32,898 bases of DNA from Paraglaciecola arctica BSs20135. Lineage in GTDB: Bacteria; Pseudomonadota; Gammaproteobacteria; Enterobacterales; Alteromonadaceae. The stretch covers positions 1 through 32,898 of the forward strand of contig NZ_BAEO01000070.1 in NCBI RefSeq assembly GCF_000314995.1, given 5' to 3'. The notes beneath the pieces were generated by a model, which saw only the letters and a program-made list of their open reading frames with translations, searched no databases and was not told the DNA's origin. The translations under genes and the position numbers were made by a program. This document shows, in pieces, positions 6,991 through 17,040 of the stretch. The first letter of the stretch is position 1; every line of letters begins with the position of its first letter.

Positions 6991-9900
6991 CTAAAACTGA
7001 TAAATTAATCCCAGCGCTAGGTTATTAACATTGTTCACTGACAGATTATAACGGGTGGCTTTTACAGTCATTTGGATATTGTCTGCTAGTTGGTAACCCA
7101 TCTGTAAAGTGTAAAATAGGTTGGTATCACTATCACTGGTTACTGCCACACTGCCATTAAGCTCACTGCGGAAATCTAATTTCCAATGTAGCAACCCCAT
7201 ACCTACTGATGCGCTGAAGTCTTGGTGTTGCCACAAGGAGTATTGACTTTGCAGGCTAATTCCTTCGACCAACTTAGGGCCCGTGTTCGCCAGTATTTGA
7301 TGGTATTGTTGAGCATTCAACACCTCCCCAGTATAACTAGCTGCTGCTTCACCTAAGTGCTCATAACTGAGTATGAACGAAATGTCGACATAGCGGAGTC
7401 CGCCACCAATGCTGTAACTGGTGCCGCTGTCATCCCGTGTTTGACTATTAATTTCTGTGTTGGCAGGCAGAGTGAATGCTCCTTTCACCTGACTGTGTCC
7501 AATATTGCCGGCCATAAACCATTGCGTCTCAGCCGCCGCAAGGCTCATGCTTACTGCAGCGGTAACAGCCGCCGCACTGTGTATCATTCCCTTTTTGCTG
7601 ATTAGGAGTCTGCGGCGCTGACGGTAGAGTACTAGCCCCATCAGTCCGATTATCATTAGGCTTATACTGCCGCCCTTTGATTTATTTTTCACCGTCACAC
7701 TTTGATACGCTTTTATGTCAACTGTCACCGTTGCACTAGCTTGCCCCCCCTGCCCATCATCAACGTTATAATCAATGGTGGTCGAACCGGAAAATCCACT
7801 AGAAGGTTTATAAGTTAAGGTATTGTCTTGATTGATAATAACGCTGCCTTCATCCACCGAGGCACTGACAATGGTTAAATCATCGCCATCAACATCACTG
7901 TCATTGGCTAACACATCAATGATAATACTGGTGCGATCATTAGTATTGGCACTGTCATTTTGGGCAATGGGCGCGTCATTCGCATAAACCGTCATGCTAA
8001 CAGTACTACTATCCGTACCACCGTTACCATCTGATACGCTGTAAATAACCTTATCTTGGCCGATAAAGTCAGCCTTACTTTGATAAGCCAATTGATTTTC
8101 AGCGGTGATAGTGACATTTCCAAACGTGGCGGTGACCACACCAATTGTCAGATTATCGCCATCCGCGTCAGAATCATTTTCCAACACATCTATGATGATG
8201 GTCTCATTACGTTTAACTCTGGCGATATCCCCTTGGGCCACAGGTACTGAATTGTCTGTTAACAATACAGCTACGCCACCGGGATCAACAATTGTGCTAT
8301 TGGCGATGCCGTCATTGTCATTTGGCCCACCATCTTCAATGGTTAACTGCACACACCAATGACTTTCTGTTAAACCTTCAGACCACTGAGCACTACTGGC
8401 CGGTGGAGGACAATACCCAGGTTCACCAGCCGCAGAGCGCAGGTAATTATTGGCATCTTCAATGAAGGTGCCCCAGCCAGCATTTTTACTGTATTTACGG
8501 TATATCGCGCCACTAGGAATAGGGCGTATTTGAGGCAATACAATTTGATAGTTCTGGCCTGCCTGCGGCAAACCGCTAGCGATATAATCAAATATACCAC
8601 CCACTATCACTGCCTCAGCATCCTTACCAACACTGGTTTCAATATCCTTATCGGTCAGCTGTAAACCGCCGGTTTCACCAGCCGCAAGGGTATTACCTTT
8701 ACGTAAACAGATCCCTGGTTCACCTTCCACTAGAAAAGCGTTTTGGTTTAAGACTTGTTCAGGCATTACGTTACATTCGGCTATCGTATCTTGGAAATCG
8801 GGAATACCATCTTGATCACTATCACCATATCCCTCTGCATTATCAGGAATACCATCGCCATCAGAATCAACATCGCTCAGCTCAAGCAAGGTATCAAGCA
8901 CTTCTAAATAAAGGGTTTGAGTGGTGCTTAAGTGACCTTCTCCCTCATCGGTTGCCGTTACGCCAATGCTGTAAATCCCCGCAGGTAATGCGCTTGGATC
9001 GAGTTCGACAGTGTGCGCATCTGTCTCGCGGATGTTAAGGGCAGCGTCATAGACCCATTGAGTGCTCATCACATCCTCATTTGCATCAACTAGGCTTGCA
9101 CTGATGATCACTAACCCACCACTAGGAGTCACCACCTGCCGAGCTTGACTATTTTGCACACTACTCAAACTGATAACAGGTGCCACATTCATCTCAACAA
9201 TAGTCATAACCTGGCTCGATCTGCTGCTGAGATTCCCCTCGTCAAGGCTCACCGTCAGTGTTTCACTGCCTTCGATTAAATCGTCTTGAATAATATCAAT
9301 CATCACTCTGGCTTGGGTGCCCGACTCAATTGTCACTTGTTGATTATCAATTACATAGTCACTCTCATCTACGCTGCCGCTTATATTAAGGGTGACTATT
9401 ACCGGGTAACGTGGCGCCTTTCCATTGAGTATCACGTCGATACTCGCCGCTTTGCCTTCGACCACAACCTGATCTTTACCTAATGAGATAATGGGATGTA
9501 CCACAACCTGCTGACTCGCGATGGTGGTTAAGCCCGTGTTTGGATCGATTGCTTGCCAATAGGCTATGTTGTTGCCTGGTCTAAATAGCGGCTGGCCATC
9601 CACTAATGAGATTGGCACAGACTGGCCTTGGCTATTAACTGCTGTTGCTACACCCAAATCAACTTTAGTGTATAGCCCAGTTGCATTAACTTCCATATCG
9701 TCTGGAACCGTGATGACTGGTGCGGTAACACTTAAATCACCTTTAATTAATACGTCTACCGTGGTGTCAGCGAAGGTGTTGTGACCATCGGTGATGGTAT
9801 AGCGCAGTTGCACTTGACCGATAAATCCGGCTTGGGTTGTTAATGTTAGGTTTACGCCCTCCGCCTTCACTGTGCCTATGCTGCTATTGGCACCGCTAAT

Positions 9901-12900
9901 CGACAGGCTATCATTGTCCAGATCGCTGTCATTACTCAATACATCTAGGGTATAAGTGTTGCTGTCATTCAGCTTAAACTCAGCACTATCGGCCACGGCT
10001 TTGGGCGCTTGGTTAACATTACTCACAGCCACACTGAAACTTAGCTTGGCTGTTGCATTATCAGCACCTGATTTATCGTTCACCGTAATAATAATATGAC
10101 TACTAAGCTCAACATCATCTTGTTGCGGCGTGCCTGACAGTCTGCCAGTGGCAGTATCAAAAAGCATCCAGCTTGGCTGCCCACCGATACTAAAAGTCAC
10201 TGTATCACCATCGGCATCTGACACACTCGGAGTGAAACTGTAAGGACTCCCCTCTGCAACTGTTGTTGCGGGTGTGCCGCTAATGACTGGCGCATCGTTG
10301 GTATTTGACACTCGAATGCTAAAGACCCTTAAGCTAGCTGTTGCATTAGCGCTATCTTTTACCGTAATAACAATATTAGAGGTAATGCCTACATCAGCAT
10401 TACCTGGTGTCCCTGTTAATGTGCCCGTGGCGGTATCAAAAAGCATCCAGCTTGGCTGTCCACTGATACTAAAAGTCACGGTATCACCATCGGCATCCGA
10501 CACACTTGGGGTGAAACGGTACGCACTCCCCTGTGCAACCGCTGTTGCAGGTGCGCCGCTAATGACCGGCGCAGTGTTGGTAACAGGTGGGACAACAACG
10601 ACAGGTGGAACAACAATAACCGGCCCTGTATCGGCGAATTCCGTCACGGAAGCAGTAAGGTTCACATCTGCACTTAAGCCCGCCGCAGGCATAAAAGTAA
10701 GCGAACCAAGCGCCGCATTCACTGCGCTGAGGGTACCGCTAAGGGTTAACGTACCATTTGCGACCTCACAACCAGTCACCAGGCCACAGCTTAAGGTGCC
10801 GTAAGCAGCATCAGCCAAGCTGATGCTTAAAGTCACATCGTCGGTTTCTTCATCGTCAATACGATAACCATCCATAATGGCCACGGCGACGCCTGCGTCT
10901 TTTGAGATTGTTATGGTGCCAGCAAAATCACCAACATCAAACTTCATCACAGTGGTTTTAAAACTGTTGCCACCATCCTTATACACCACATAGGGTACAT
11001 CGCTATTGCCAATGGCGATATGAGTGTAACCAACCGTGTTTGTCGAAAAGCCCGCCATGCCAACATCTACCCAAGTACTGCCATCAAACTTCTTCACCGT
11101 GACTCTATAACCATTGCCGCTATCCTGATACACCACATAGGGCACATCGTTACTGTCAAAGGCTATATCTGTGTAATTAACAGTACCTGCCGAGAAACCC
11201 GCCATGCCCACATCTACCCAAGCACTTCCATCAAACGTCTTCACCGTGGTGCCATTACCACCATCCCCATACACCACATAGGGCAAGTCATTACTGTCAA
11301 AGGCGATACCGGTGAAATTAACCGTGCCTGCCGAGAAGCCCGCCGTACCAACATCCACCCAAGTGCTGCCATCAAACTTCTTCACTGTGGCTTTAGTACC
11401 AATGCTACCGTCCTTATACACCACATAGGGTACATTGGTGCTGTCAAAGGCGATATGGGGGTAGCTAGCTGTGCCTGCCGAGAAGCCTACCGCACCAACA
11501 TCCACCCAAGTGCTGCCATCAAACTTCATCACCGTGGCTTTATTATTATTGCCTTCATCCCGATACACCACATAGGGCACATCACTGCTGTCAAGGGCGA
11601 TATCGGTGCGACCAACCATACCTGCAGAGAAACCCGCCGTACCTACAATCACCCAAGTGCTACCATCAAACATCATCGCAGTGGTTTTATCGCCATTGCT
11701 ACCATCCTGATAGACCACATAGGGCACATCATTGCTGCCAAAGGCGATCTGGATGTAATTAGCAATGCCTGTCGAGAAGCCCGCGGTGCCAACATCCCCC
11801 CAAGTACCGTCATCAAACTTCTTCACCGTGGCTTTATTGTGGTTACCATCATCCTTATAAACCACATAGGGCACATCATTGCTGTCAAAGGCGATATCAG
11901 TAAAATCAGCAACGCCTGCCGAAAAACCCGCCGCACCTACCCTTTGCCACTTTTTCCCAACTATTTGCGGAGCATCATTCACCGGGGTCATGTTTAAGGT
12001 AAAGGTTTGGTTGCTTACTCCAGCGGCACTGTCTTCGCCGCCGTCGGCCACAGCAAACACAAAGCTATCGCTGACAGAGGTAGACGCGCCACCGTGTTGA
12101 TAATATAACTGCCCATCAATAATGGTTTGCTGGGTGAAGGTGCCGCTGACTGCCAGTGCTTCTGTGTCGTCTAACTGAGCATTAGTATTAACATCCACAA
12201 ACAAAGTGCCATAGGCAGGTAAAGTGCTAATAGTATAAGTTAGGCCATTTGGGGTATCGTCTGGGTCGTTGCTGCTTAATACACTGGCGGTAATAGCTTT
12301 AGTACTGCCTTCATCCAACGTTAAACCGCTGTTGATGTCCAGCGTTGGTGCATCATTATCGACGTTAGTCACGGTAATATTAGTACTCACGGGGCTCATA
12401 GACGCACCACCGCTGTCACTCAATGCAACCGTAAGGTTTACCGTGCCACTGACATTGGCAGCAGGTAAAAAGGTCAAAGATGTAAGCGCAGTATTCACCT
12501 CGGCAACCGTGCCCGTTAAGGTCAGAGTGCCCCCTGTTACACTGCATCCTGTTACCACTGAACCACAACTTAGTTGACCTTGGGCTGTATTAGCCAAACT
12601 CACCGTTAAGGTCACATCCTGACCTTCTTCATCGCTGACTTGATAACCAGTGAAAAAAGATACTGGCGTAGTAATGTCTTCGTTTAGGGTTAAATCAAAA
12701 CCAGTAAAAACAATGTCATCAAACTTCATTACCGTGGCTTTGTCGCTATTACTATCATCCTTGTACACCACATAGGACACGTCGTTACTATCAAAGGCGA
12801 TGCTAGTATAACTAGCAGTACCAGCCGAAAAACCTGCCGTGCCAACATCCACCCAAGTACTACCATTAAACGTTTTCACCACGGCATTATTGGCATTGCC

Positions 12901-13890
12901 TACATCCCGAAACACCACATAGGGCACATCGTTGCTGTTAATAGCGATATCAGCGAAAAGAGCCCTACCTACCGAGAAGCCCGCAGTACCCACATTCTCC
13001 CATGTGCTGCCATCAAATGTCATTACCGTAGATTTAGTATCATTGCCACCATCCTGATACACCACATAGGGCACGTTATTACTGTCAAAGGCGATGTTAG
13101 TGTATCGGGTAAAGTCTGCCGAGAAACCCGCCGCGCCCACATCCACCCAAGAGCCACCATCAAACTTCATCACCGTGGATTTACTGCTATTGCCACCATC
13201 CCCATACACCACATAAGGCACATCGTTACTATCAAAGGCGATGTCGGTGTCATTCGCAGCACCAGCCGAGAACCCCGCAGTACCAACACTTTGCCAATCA
13301 CTACCATCAAACATCTTTACCGTGGCTTTAGAGTCATTGCCATAATCCCGATACACCACATAGGGCACATCGTTACTGTCAAAGGCTATATGAGTATTAT
13401 TAGCAACACCTAACGAGAAGCCCGCGGTGCCAACATCCACCCAAGTGCCGCCATCAAGCTTCATCACAGTGGCTTTACTACTATTGCCACCATCTTTGTA
13501 CACCACATAGGGCACATCGTGACTGTTAAAAGCGATGTTGGTGTTGTAAGCAATGCCTGCCGAGAAACCCGCACCGCCCACATCCATCCAAGCGCTGCCA
13601 TCAAACTTCTTCACTGTAGTTTTATAGTCATTGCCAGCATCCTCATACGCCACATAGGGCACATCGTTGCTATCAAAGGCAATATCGGTGAATTCAGCAG
13701 AGCCTAACGAGAAGCCTGCCGCGCCAACACTTTGCCATTTATCCCCCGTCACTATTTGCGGAGCACTATTAATAGCGCCATTAGCTGTTGCTGCTGTTAG
13801 ACTTAACAAAAGCAAAGAGGCTGCAAACAATGCTCGCCCTCTAGGCAATATTTGACATAAAACACTAACACCGCTCATTTTATTTTTCAC
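6991..13890 (-). CDS. Giant surface protein: two 7-repeat propellers, cadherin-like domains, GlyGly-CTERM-like tail, OmpA-like barrel
   Basis: A 2299-residue exported protein. The GTG start at 13890 has GAGG 8 nt upstream; the ATG at 13878 has none. A signal peptide covers about residues 1-38. Residues 47-390 hold seven 49-residue repeats (pattern W..VG..GFS...IA...DVPYVVY.D....V..F), and about 640-985 hold seven more: probably two seven-bladed beta-propellers. Between and after them are CSPG/cadherin-like repeats, two dystroglycan-type cadherin-like domains (about 1106-1293), a Calx-beta-like domain (about 1470-1560), thrombospondin type 3 calcium loops (about 1672-1698), a choice-of-anchor-U-like domain (about 1717-1876) and two Ig-like repeats (about 1884-2064). 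A GlyGly-CTERM-like segment follows (2072-2095), then a signal-peptide-like stretch (2102-2120) and an eight-strand-type barrel ending in Phe (2121-2299). Likely an adhesin or surface scaffold; its ligand is unknown. Confidence 0.85.
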   Translation of the reverse strand: MKNKMSGVSVLCQILPRGRALFAASLLLLSLTAATANGAINSAPQIVTGDKWQSVGAAGFSLGSAEFTDIAFDSNDVPYVAYEDAGNDYKTTVKKFDGSAWMDVGGAGFSAGIAYNTNIAFNSHDVPYVVYKDGGNSSKATVMKLDGGTWVDVGTAGFSLGVANNTHIAFDSNDVPYVVYRDYGNDSKATVKMFDGSDWQSVGTAGFSAGAANDTDIAFDSNDVPYVVYGDGGNSSKSTVMKFDGGSWVDVGAAGFSADFTRYTNIAFDSNNVPYVVYQDGGNDTKSTVMTFDGSTWENVGTAGFSVGRALFADIAINSNDVPYVVFRDVGNANNAVVKTFNGSTWVDVGTAGFSAGTASYTSIAFDSNDVSYVVYKDDSNSDKATVMKFDDIVFTGFDLTLNEDITTPVSFFTGYQVSDEEGQDVTLTVSLANTAQGQLSCGSVVTGCSVTGGTLTLTGTVAEVNTALTSLTFLPAANVSGTVNLTVALSDSGGASMSPVSTNITVTNVDNDAPTLDINSGLTLDEGSTKAITASVLSSNDPDDTPNGLTYTISTLPAYGTLFVDVNTNAQLDDTEALAVSGTFTQQTIIDGQLYYQHGGASTSVSDSFVFAVADGGEDSAAGVSNQTFTLNMTPVNDAPQIVGKKWQRVGAAGFSAGVADFTDIAFDSNDVPYVVYKDDGNHNKATVKKFDDGTWGDVGTAGFSTGIANYIQIAFGSNDVPYVVYQDGSNGDKTTAMMFDGSTWVIVGTAGFSAGMVGRTDIALDSSDVPYVVYRDEGNNNKATVMKFDGSTWVDVGAVGFSAGTASYPHIAFDSTNVPYVVYKDGSIGTKATVKKFDGSTWVDVGTAGFSAGTVNFTGIAFDSNDLPYVVYGDGGNGTTVKTFDGSAWVDVGMAGFSAGTVNYTDIAFDSNDVPYVVYQDSGNGYRVTVKKFDGSTWVDVGMAGFSTNTVGYTHIAIGNSDVPYVVYKDGGNSFKTTVMKFDVGDFAGTITISKDAGVAVAIMDGYRIDDEETDDVTLSISLADAAYGTLSCGLVTGCEVANGTLTLSGTLSAVNAALGSLTFMPAAGLSADVNLTASVTEFADTGPVIVVPPVVVVPPVTNTAPVISGAPATAVAQGSAYRFTPSVSDADGDTVTFSISGQPSWMLFDTATGTLTGTPGNADVGITSNIVITVKDSANATASLRVFSIRVSNTNDAPVISGTPATTVAEGSPYSFTPSVSDADGDTVTFSIGGQPSWMLFDTATGRLSGTPQQDDVELSSHIIITVNDKSGADNATAKLSFSVAVSNVNQAPKAVADSAEFKLNDSNTYTLDVLSNDSDLDNDSLSISGANSSIGTVKAEGVNLTLTTQAGFIGQVQLRYTITDGHNTFADTTVDVLIKGDLSVTAPVITVPDDMEVNATGLYTKVDLGVATAVNSQGQSVPISLVDGQPLFRPGNNIAYWQAIDPNTGLTTIASQQVVVHPIISLGKDQVVVEGKAASIDVILNGKAPRYPVIVTLNISGSVDESDYVIDNQQVTIESGTQARVMIDIIQDDLIEGSETLTVSLDEGNLSSRSSQVMTIVEMNVAPVISLSSVQNSQARQVVTPSGGLVIISASLVDANEDVMSTQWVYDAALNIRETDAHTVELDPSALPAGIYSIGVTATDEGEGHLSTTQTLYLEVLDTLLELSDVDSDGDGIPDNAEGYGDSDQDGIPDFQDTIAECNVMPEQVLNQNAFLVEGEPGICLRKGNTLAAGETGGLQLTDKDIETSVGKDAEAVIVGGIFDYIASGLPQAGQNYQIVLPQIRPIPSGAIYRKYSKNAGWGTFIEDANNYLRSAAGEPGYCPPPASSAQWSEGLTESHWCVQLTIEDGGPNDNDGIANSTIVDPGGVAVLLTDNSVPVAQGDIARVKRNETIIIDVLENDSDADGDNLTIGVVTATFGNVTITAENQLAYQSKADFIGQDKVIYSVSDGNGGTDSSTVSMTVYANDAPIAQNDSANTNDRTSIIIDVLANDSDVDGDDLTIVSASVDEGSVIINQDNTLTYKPSSGFSGSTTIDYNVDDGQGGQASATVTVDIKAYQSVTVKNKSKGGSISLMIIGLMGLVLYRQRRRLLISKKGMIHSAAAVTAAVSMSLAAAETQWFMAGNIGHSQVKGAFTLPANTEINSQTRDDSGTSYSIGGGLRYVDISFILSYEHLGEAAASYTGEVLNAQQYHQILANTGPKLVEGISLQSQYSLWQHQDFSASVGMGLLHWKLDFRSELNGSVAVTSDSDTNLFYTLQMGYQLADNIQMTVKATRYNLSVNNVNNLALGLIYQF
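10938..11965 (-). repeat. Second block of seven 147-bp tandem repeats
   Basis: Seven more 49-residue units, very similar to the first block; the fifth is shorter by two residues. They start after an Asn-Asp-Ala-Pro linker and form the second putative propeller. Both blocks open with a divergent half-unit (KWQ.VGAAGFS) and close with a unit running into the next domain, so the whole seven-unit cassette looks duplicated. Confidence 0.82.
12721..13752 (-). repeat. First block of seven 147-bp tandem repeats
   Basis: Seven tandem 147-bp units encode the 49-residue blades of the first putative propeller (residues 47-390). A near-constant core including CACATAGGGCAC (plus strand) recurs in most units, with variation concentrated in the blade loops. 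Such DNA similarity suggests recent amplification or ongoing homogenisation, and a risk of assembly collapse. Confidence 0.85.
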
Positions 13891-14022
13891 TGCAACAACC
13901 TCAAGCCCATGGATGGAAAATTTAAACTTGATTAGATCTTATCATTCAGAAAAGGAGTGAAATGTGCGAAAAACCCCCACTATGTAACCTTGTGTAACCG
14001 CTATCGAAGTTGGTTTAGTGAT

Positions 14023-14051
14023 TTGATATATAAAGCTTTTTAATGTATTAA
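14023..14051 (+). promoter_or_regulatory. Candidate promoter of the hybrid kinase/regulator pair
   Basis: TTGATA (14023-14028), a 17-bp spacer and TATTAA (14046-14051) resemble sigma-70 boxes and lie 66 nt before the kinase start, in the 226-bp divergent region shared with the giant surface protein. A nearby direct repeat of TGTAACC (about 13982-13999) could be a regulator site. Consensus match only. Confidence 0.35.
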
Positions 14052-14116
14052 CTGTCCCAAATCACACCGTCTTAAATTTATCAGATAGAGCGCATATACA
14101 TTATGAGTTACCCGCC

Positions 14117-16273
14117 ATGAATTTGGATTTACAAATCCTCAGTTTTTCTTCAATTTTAGCGAGTATCGTTAGCTCTGTATTTTTCATATTGGTATGGCGG
14201 CTAAACCCGAATATGCCAGGGATAGGGCTTTGGTTATTAGCCGTAATTGGACAACCCATCTCAACAGCTTTGACAGCCTTAAGGGATATCATTCCGAATT
14301 GGATAAGCATACTTGTGAGTAACAGTATTAGTATGTGGTCCCTGTTATTGATTTATTTAGGGGCAAGAGTTTTTTTTGGTAAACAAAATAAGAATTGGAA
14401 GATTTTTTTGTTAACAACTTGTACATTTATCCCCGTATTTTCATATTTCATTTATATTGAACCTAACATTATCGCAAGAATTTATATTGCTTACGCTTAC
14501 TCGTTTGTATTTATCTGCTTATCAGGTCATTGTGCTTTTTCTTTAAAATCCGACAAGCAAACTATTGGCAGCAAAATATATGGATTTATTTGTTTATTTA
14601 TTGCCGCTGTGGTCATTGTTAGGCTATTAACTCTGGGGATTTTTGACGTAACAGTAAAACTATACGAACTGTCTATTAGCAACTTTTTTGGGCCATTTCT
14701 TGCCTATTTTGTTCCTAGTGCCATCACTTTAAGCGTATTTATTTTATGTTATGAAAAAAGAGAGCTAGACGTCAAAAAATTAGAGCTGACAGCGACTCAA
14801 GAAGTGAAATTAAAGAATAATATGTTAACCACATTAAGTCATGAGCTAAGAACCCCTTTAAACGGTATAGTGGGCTTAGCCCAATTGATGAAACCCAAAG
14901 TTAACGATAAGTCCTTAATTGATGATCTTAATACGATAATTAAGTCAGGCAATAATTTGGCCACATTAAGCACTAACATTTTAGAGTATGCGGTCTCGGA
15001 AAGTAAAAATATCCACTTAAAACCCGCCAATATCAATGTCATGAGCCTTATTAGCGAATTAAGTCACTTGCTCACCCCTATGGCAAAAAACAAAGACTTA
15101 ACATTAAACATAACTGCACCGAGCGACTTTCCTGAGTCTTTACTCATTGACGCAGATAAACTACACAGCATACTGATTAACCTTGTTGATAATGCCATCA
15201 AGTACACAGATGAAGGCACGATTACAATCCACGCCCATTATCAAAAACAAATAAACGCCCAATATCTAATTACTTTATCTGTGAGTGATACTGGCAGCGG
15301 TATGAGTGAGGAAGAGCAAAGTTCTCTGTTGTTGCCTTTTGCCCGTGCTGAGCAAGTACTTTCAAAACAACAAGGTTCAGGCGTAGGATTGGCGTTAACC
15401 ACAAAACTATTACAGGCTATGGATAGCACCTTAGAAGTCAGCAGCCAATTACATGTAGGAACTAAAATGGCGTTTTCCATTTTATGTGACAAAGGGGCAC
15501 CCAATCCCATTACTAAACAGCCAGCCAATGCATTGTTGCAAGCATTAAATATTTTATTAGTAGAGGACGGGCAATTAAATATAGATGTCGTAACAGCAAT
15601 GTTAGTCAAAAATCAACATTCTGTGCATTGTGCAACAACAGGGCAGCAAGCCATCGCTATGTGTATTAATACTCAATTTGATCTCATACTACTGGACATG
15701 CAATTGCCTGATTGTCATGGTACTGAGGTATTATCAGAAATTAGAAGCCAAGGATGGAATATCAATACACCTGTCATTGTTTTAACTGCAGCGGTAACAC
15801 CAAAAGATAAAGCCATTTATAATCAATTACCCGTTTCCAGCGTGGTCGAAAAGCCTATCATGGAAGACACGCTTGCCTTGGCCATAAGCGCCAGTCAGTC
15901 ACAGACCTTTAATATTGCTGAATCAACAGGGACATCTGCAAAACCCGTGATTTTTGATTGTGGTCCGTTCATATTTTTACAATCAAATTTGAGCAAACAG
16001 CAACTGAATCTAGAGATACAGAAACTACCAGAATACATAAGCACTTCACTGTCTACGATTTTGGAACTAGATGATGAAAAATTAATAGACAAACATCTGC
16101 ATAAACTGACCAGTTATATAGGTCAGTTTGGTATGTTACAACTGGCAAAAGCAATACAGCAACTTGATGTCAGCTCGTTTGAAAGAAAACAATTTATTCT
16201 GAATAGCATAAATCCATTAGTTGATATTTCAATTACAAATCTAATGCATTATTTTGAGGTTCATAATGACTAA
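14117..16273 (+). CDS. Hybrid sensor histidine kinase with receiver and HPt domains
   Basis: A 718-residue phosphorelay kinase. Residues 5-210 contain about seven hydrophobic helices with no large periplasmic domain, so the sensor is probably intramembrane. A short coiled linker leads to HisKA (SHELRTPLNG, phospho-acceptor His242) and the HATPase domain (NLVDNAIKYTDEG, DTGSGM, GSGVGLAL). A receiver (about 475-590, phospho-acceptor near Asp527 in LLDMQLPD) is followed by a divergent C-terminal HPt domain, where HKLTSYIGQFG places His662 and the two glycines at canonical spacing. The full His-Asp-His relay resembles TorS/ArcB architecture but the sensor is different. It overlaps the regulator gene by 8 nt, so that protein is the likely output. 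The ligand is unknown. The ATG has only a weak ribosome site. Confidence 0.88.
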   Translation: MNLDLQILSFSSILASIVSSVFFILVWRLNPNMPGIGLWLLAVIGQPISTALTALRDIIPNWISILVSNSISMWSLLLIYLGARVFFGKQNKNWKIFLLTTCTFIPVFSYFIYIEPNIIARIYIAYAYSFVFICLSGHCAFSLKSDKQTIGSKIYGFICLFIAAVVIVRLLTLGIFDVTVKLYELSISNFFGPFLAYFVPSAITLSVFILCYEKRELDVKKLELTATQEVKLKNNMLTTLSHELRTPLNGIVGLAQLMKPKVNDKSLIDDLNTIIKSGNNLATLSTNILEYAVSESKNIHLKPANINVMSLISELSHLLTPMAKNKDLTLNITAPSDFPESLLIDADKLHSILINLVDNAIKYTDEGTITIHAHYQKQINAQYLITLSVSDTGSGMSEEEQSSLLLPFARAEQVLSKQQGSGVGLALTTKLLQAMDSTLEVSSQLHVGTKMAFSILCDKGAPNPITKQPANALLQALNILLVEDGQLNIDVVTAMLVKNQHSVHCATTGQQAIAMCINTQFDLILLDMQLPDCHGTEVLSEIRSQGWNINTPVIVLTAAVTPKDKAIYNQLPVSSVVEKPIMEDTLALAISASQSQTFNIAESTGTSAKPVIFDCGPFIFLQSNLSKQQLNLEIQKLPEYISTSLSTILELDDEKLIDKHLHKLTSYIGQFGMLQLAKAIQQLDVSSFERKQFILNSINPLVDISITNLMHYFEVHND

Positions 16274-16979
16274 GCAGCCAGTATTTCACGTTACTTTGGT
16301 GGAAGATGACCCTTTATTACGTGTGTCTTTACGTAATTTTTTTGTGGGCCAAGGGTTTGTTGTTAATGACTTTGAAACGGCCGAGTCTGCATTCGAATTT
16401 ATTCAAACAAACGATACAAACGTTTTAGTTTGCGACATTGTTTTACCTAAACAAAGTGGTTATCAACTATTCGAAAAATTAAGCTCAAAACCTCATTTAG
16501 GTAAGATTTTTATCTCTGGTAAATCAGAAGTTGAAGACCGTATAAAGGGGCTGAGATTAGGGGCTGACGATTATTTATGTAAGCCCATAGATCAAACCGA
16601 ATTATTGTTAAGAACTAAAGCACTGTTAGCCCGACTTAATTATAATTCTCTAGACTGTAAAGAAGAATCGTCTGAACTGAAGCTATTAGATTTTTCCATC
16701 AACATTGAAACTAGGATGATTACTGGCACATTATCAGAGATTGAATTGGGTATAGTTGAATTCGACTTATTGGCATATTTAATCGCTCATCATGGTAAAA
16801 TTTGCAACCGAAAGAATATAAGTAATATTTTGCCGCCCAATGAACGGGACATAGAGGGGCGCAGTTTAGACAATTTAGTGGCTAGAGTTAGAAAAAAACT
16901 GGCTGTAATTGGCAGCAATAGTAATCATATAGTGACTTTTCGAAGCAAAGGCTACATGTTAAAAATGTCTATTCACTAA
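16266..16979 (+). CDS. OmpR-family response regulator
   Basis: A 237-residue protein counted from the ATG at 16266, chosen because TGAGGT lies 6 nt upstream; a TTG at 16254 is in frame but sits on that ribosome site. The N-terminal receiver has VEDD, the phospho-acceptor Asp in CDIVLPKQSG and the conserved Lys in LCKPID. The C-terminal winged helix (about 135-237) has RSLDNLVARVRKKL as recognition-helix region and a GYML wing end, typical of OmpR/TorR types. It probably receives phosphate from the HPt domain of the kinase that it overlaps. Targets are not shown; the divergently transcribed giant surface protein is a natural candidate (inference). Confidence 0.9.
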   Translation: MTKQPVFHVTLVEDDPLLRVSLRNFFVGQGFVVNDFETAESAFEFIQTNDTNVLVCDIVLPKQSGYQLFEKLSSKPHLGKIFISGKSEVEDRIKGLRLGADDYLCKPIDQTELLLRTKALLARLNYNSLDCKEESSELKLLDFSINIETRMITGTLSEIELGIVEFDLLAYLIAHHGKICNRKNISNILPPNERDIEGRSLDNLVARVRKKLAVIGSNSNHIVTFRSKGYMLKMSIH

Positions 16980-17040
16980 ATCACATTGTTTTGATCTTCT
17001 AAATACAGCTAACGCAGATACTCATCCAAGGCAGCAAACA

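Noticed and set aside
11020-11997. A 325-codon plus-strand open frame
   Set aside because: It is antisense to the second tandem-repeat block; the frame is open only because the same 147-bp unit repeats.
14101-14310. A 69-codon minus-strand frame over the kinase start
   Set aside because: It is the complement of the first membrane segments, with no ribosome site or family match.
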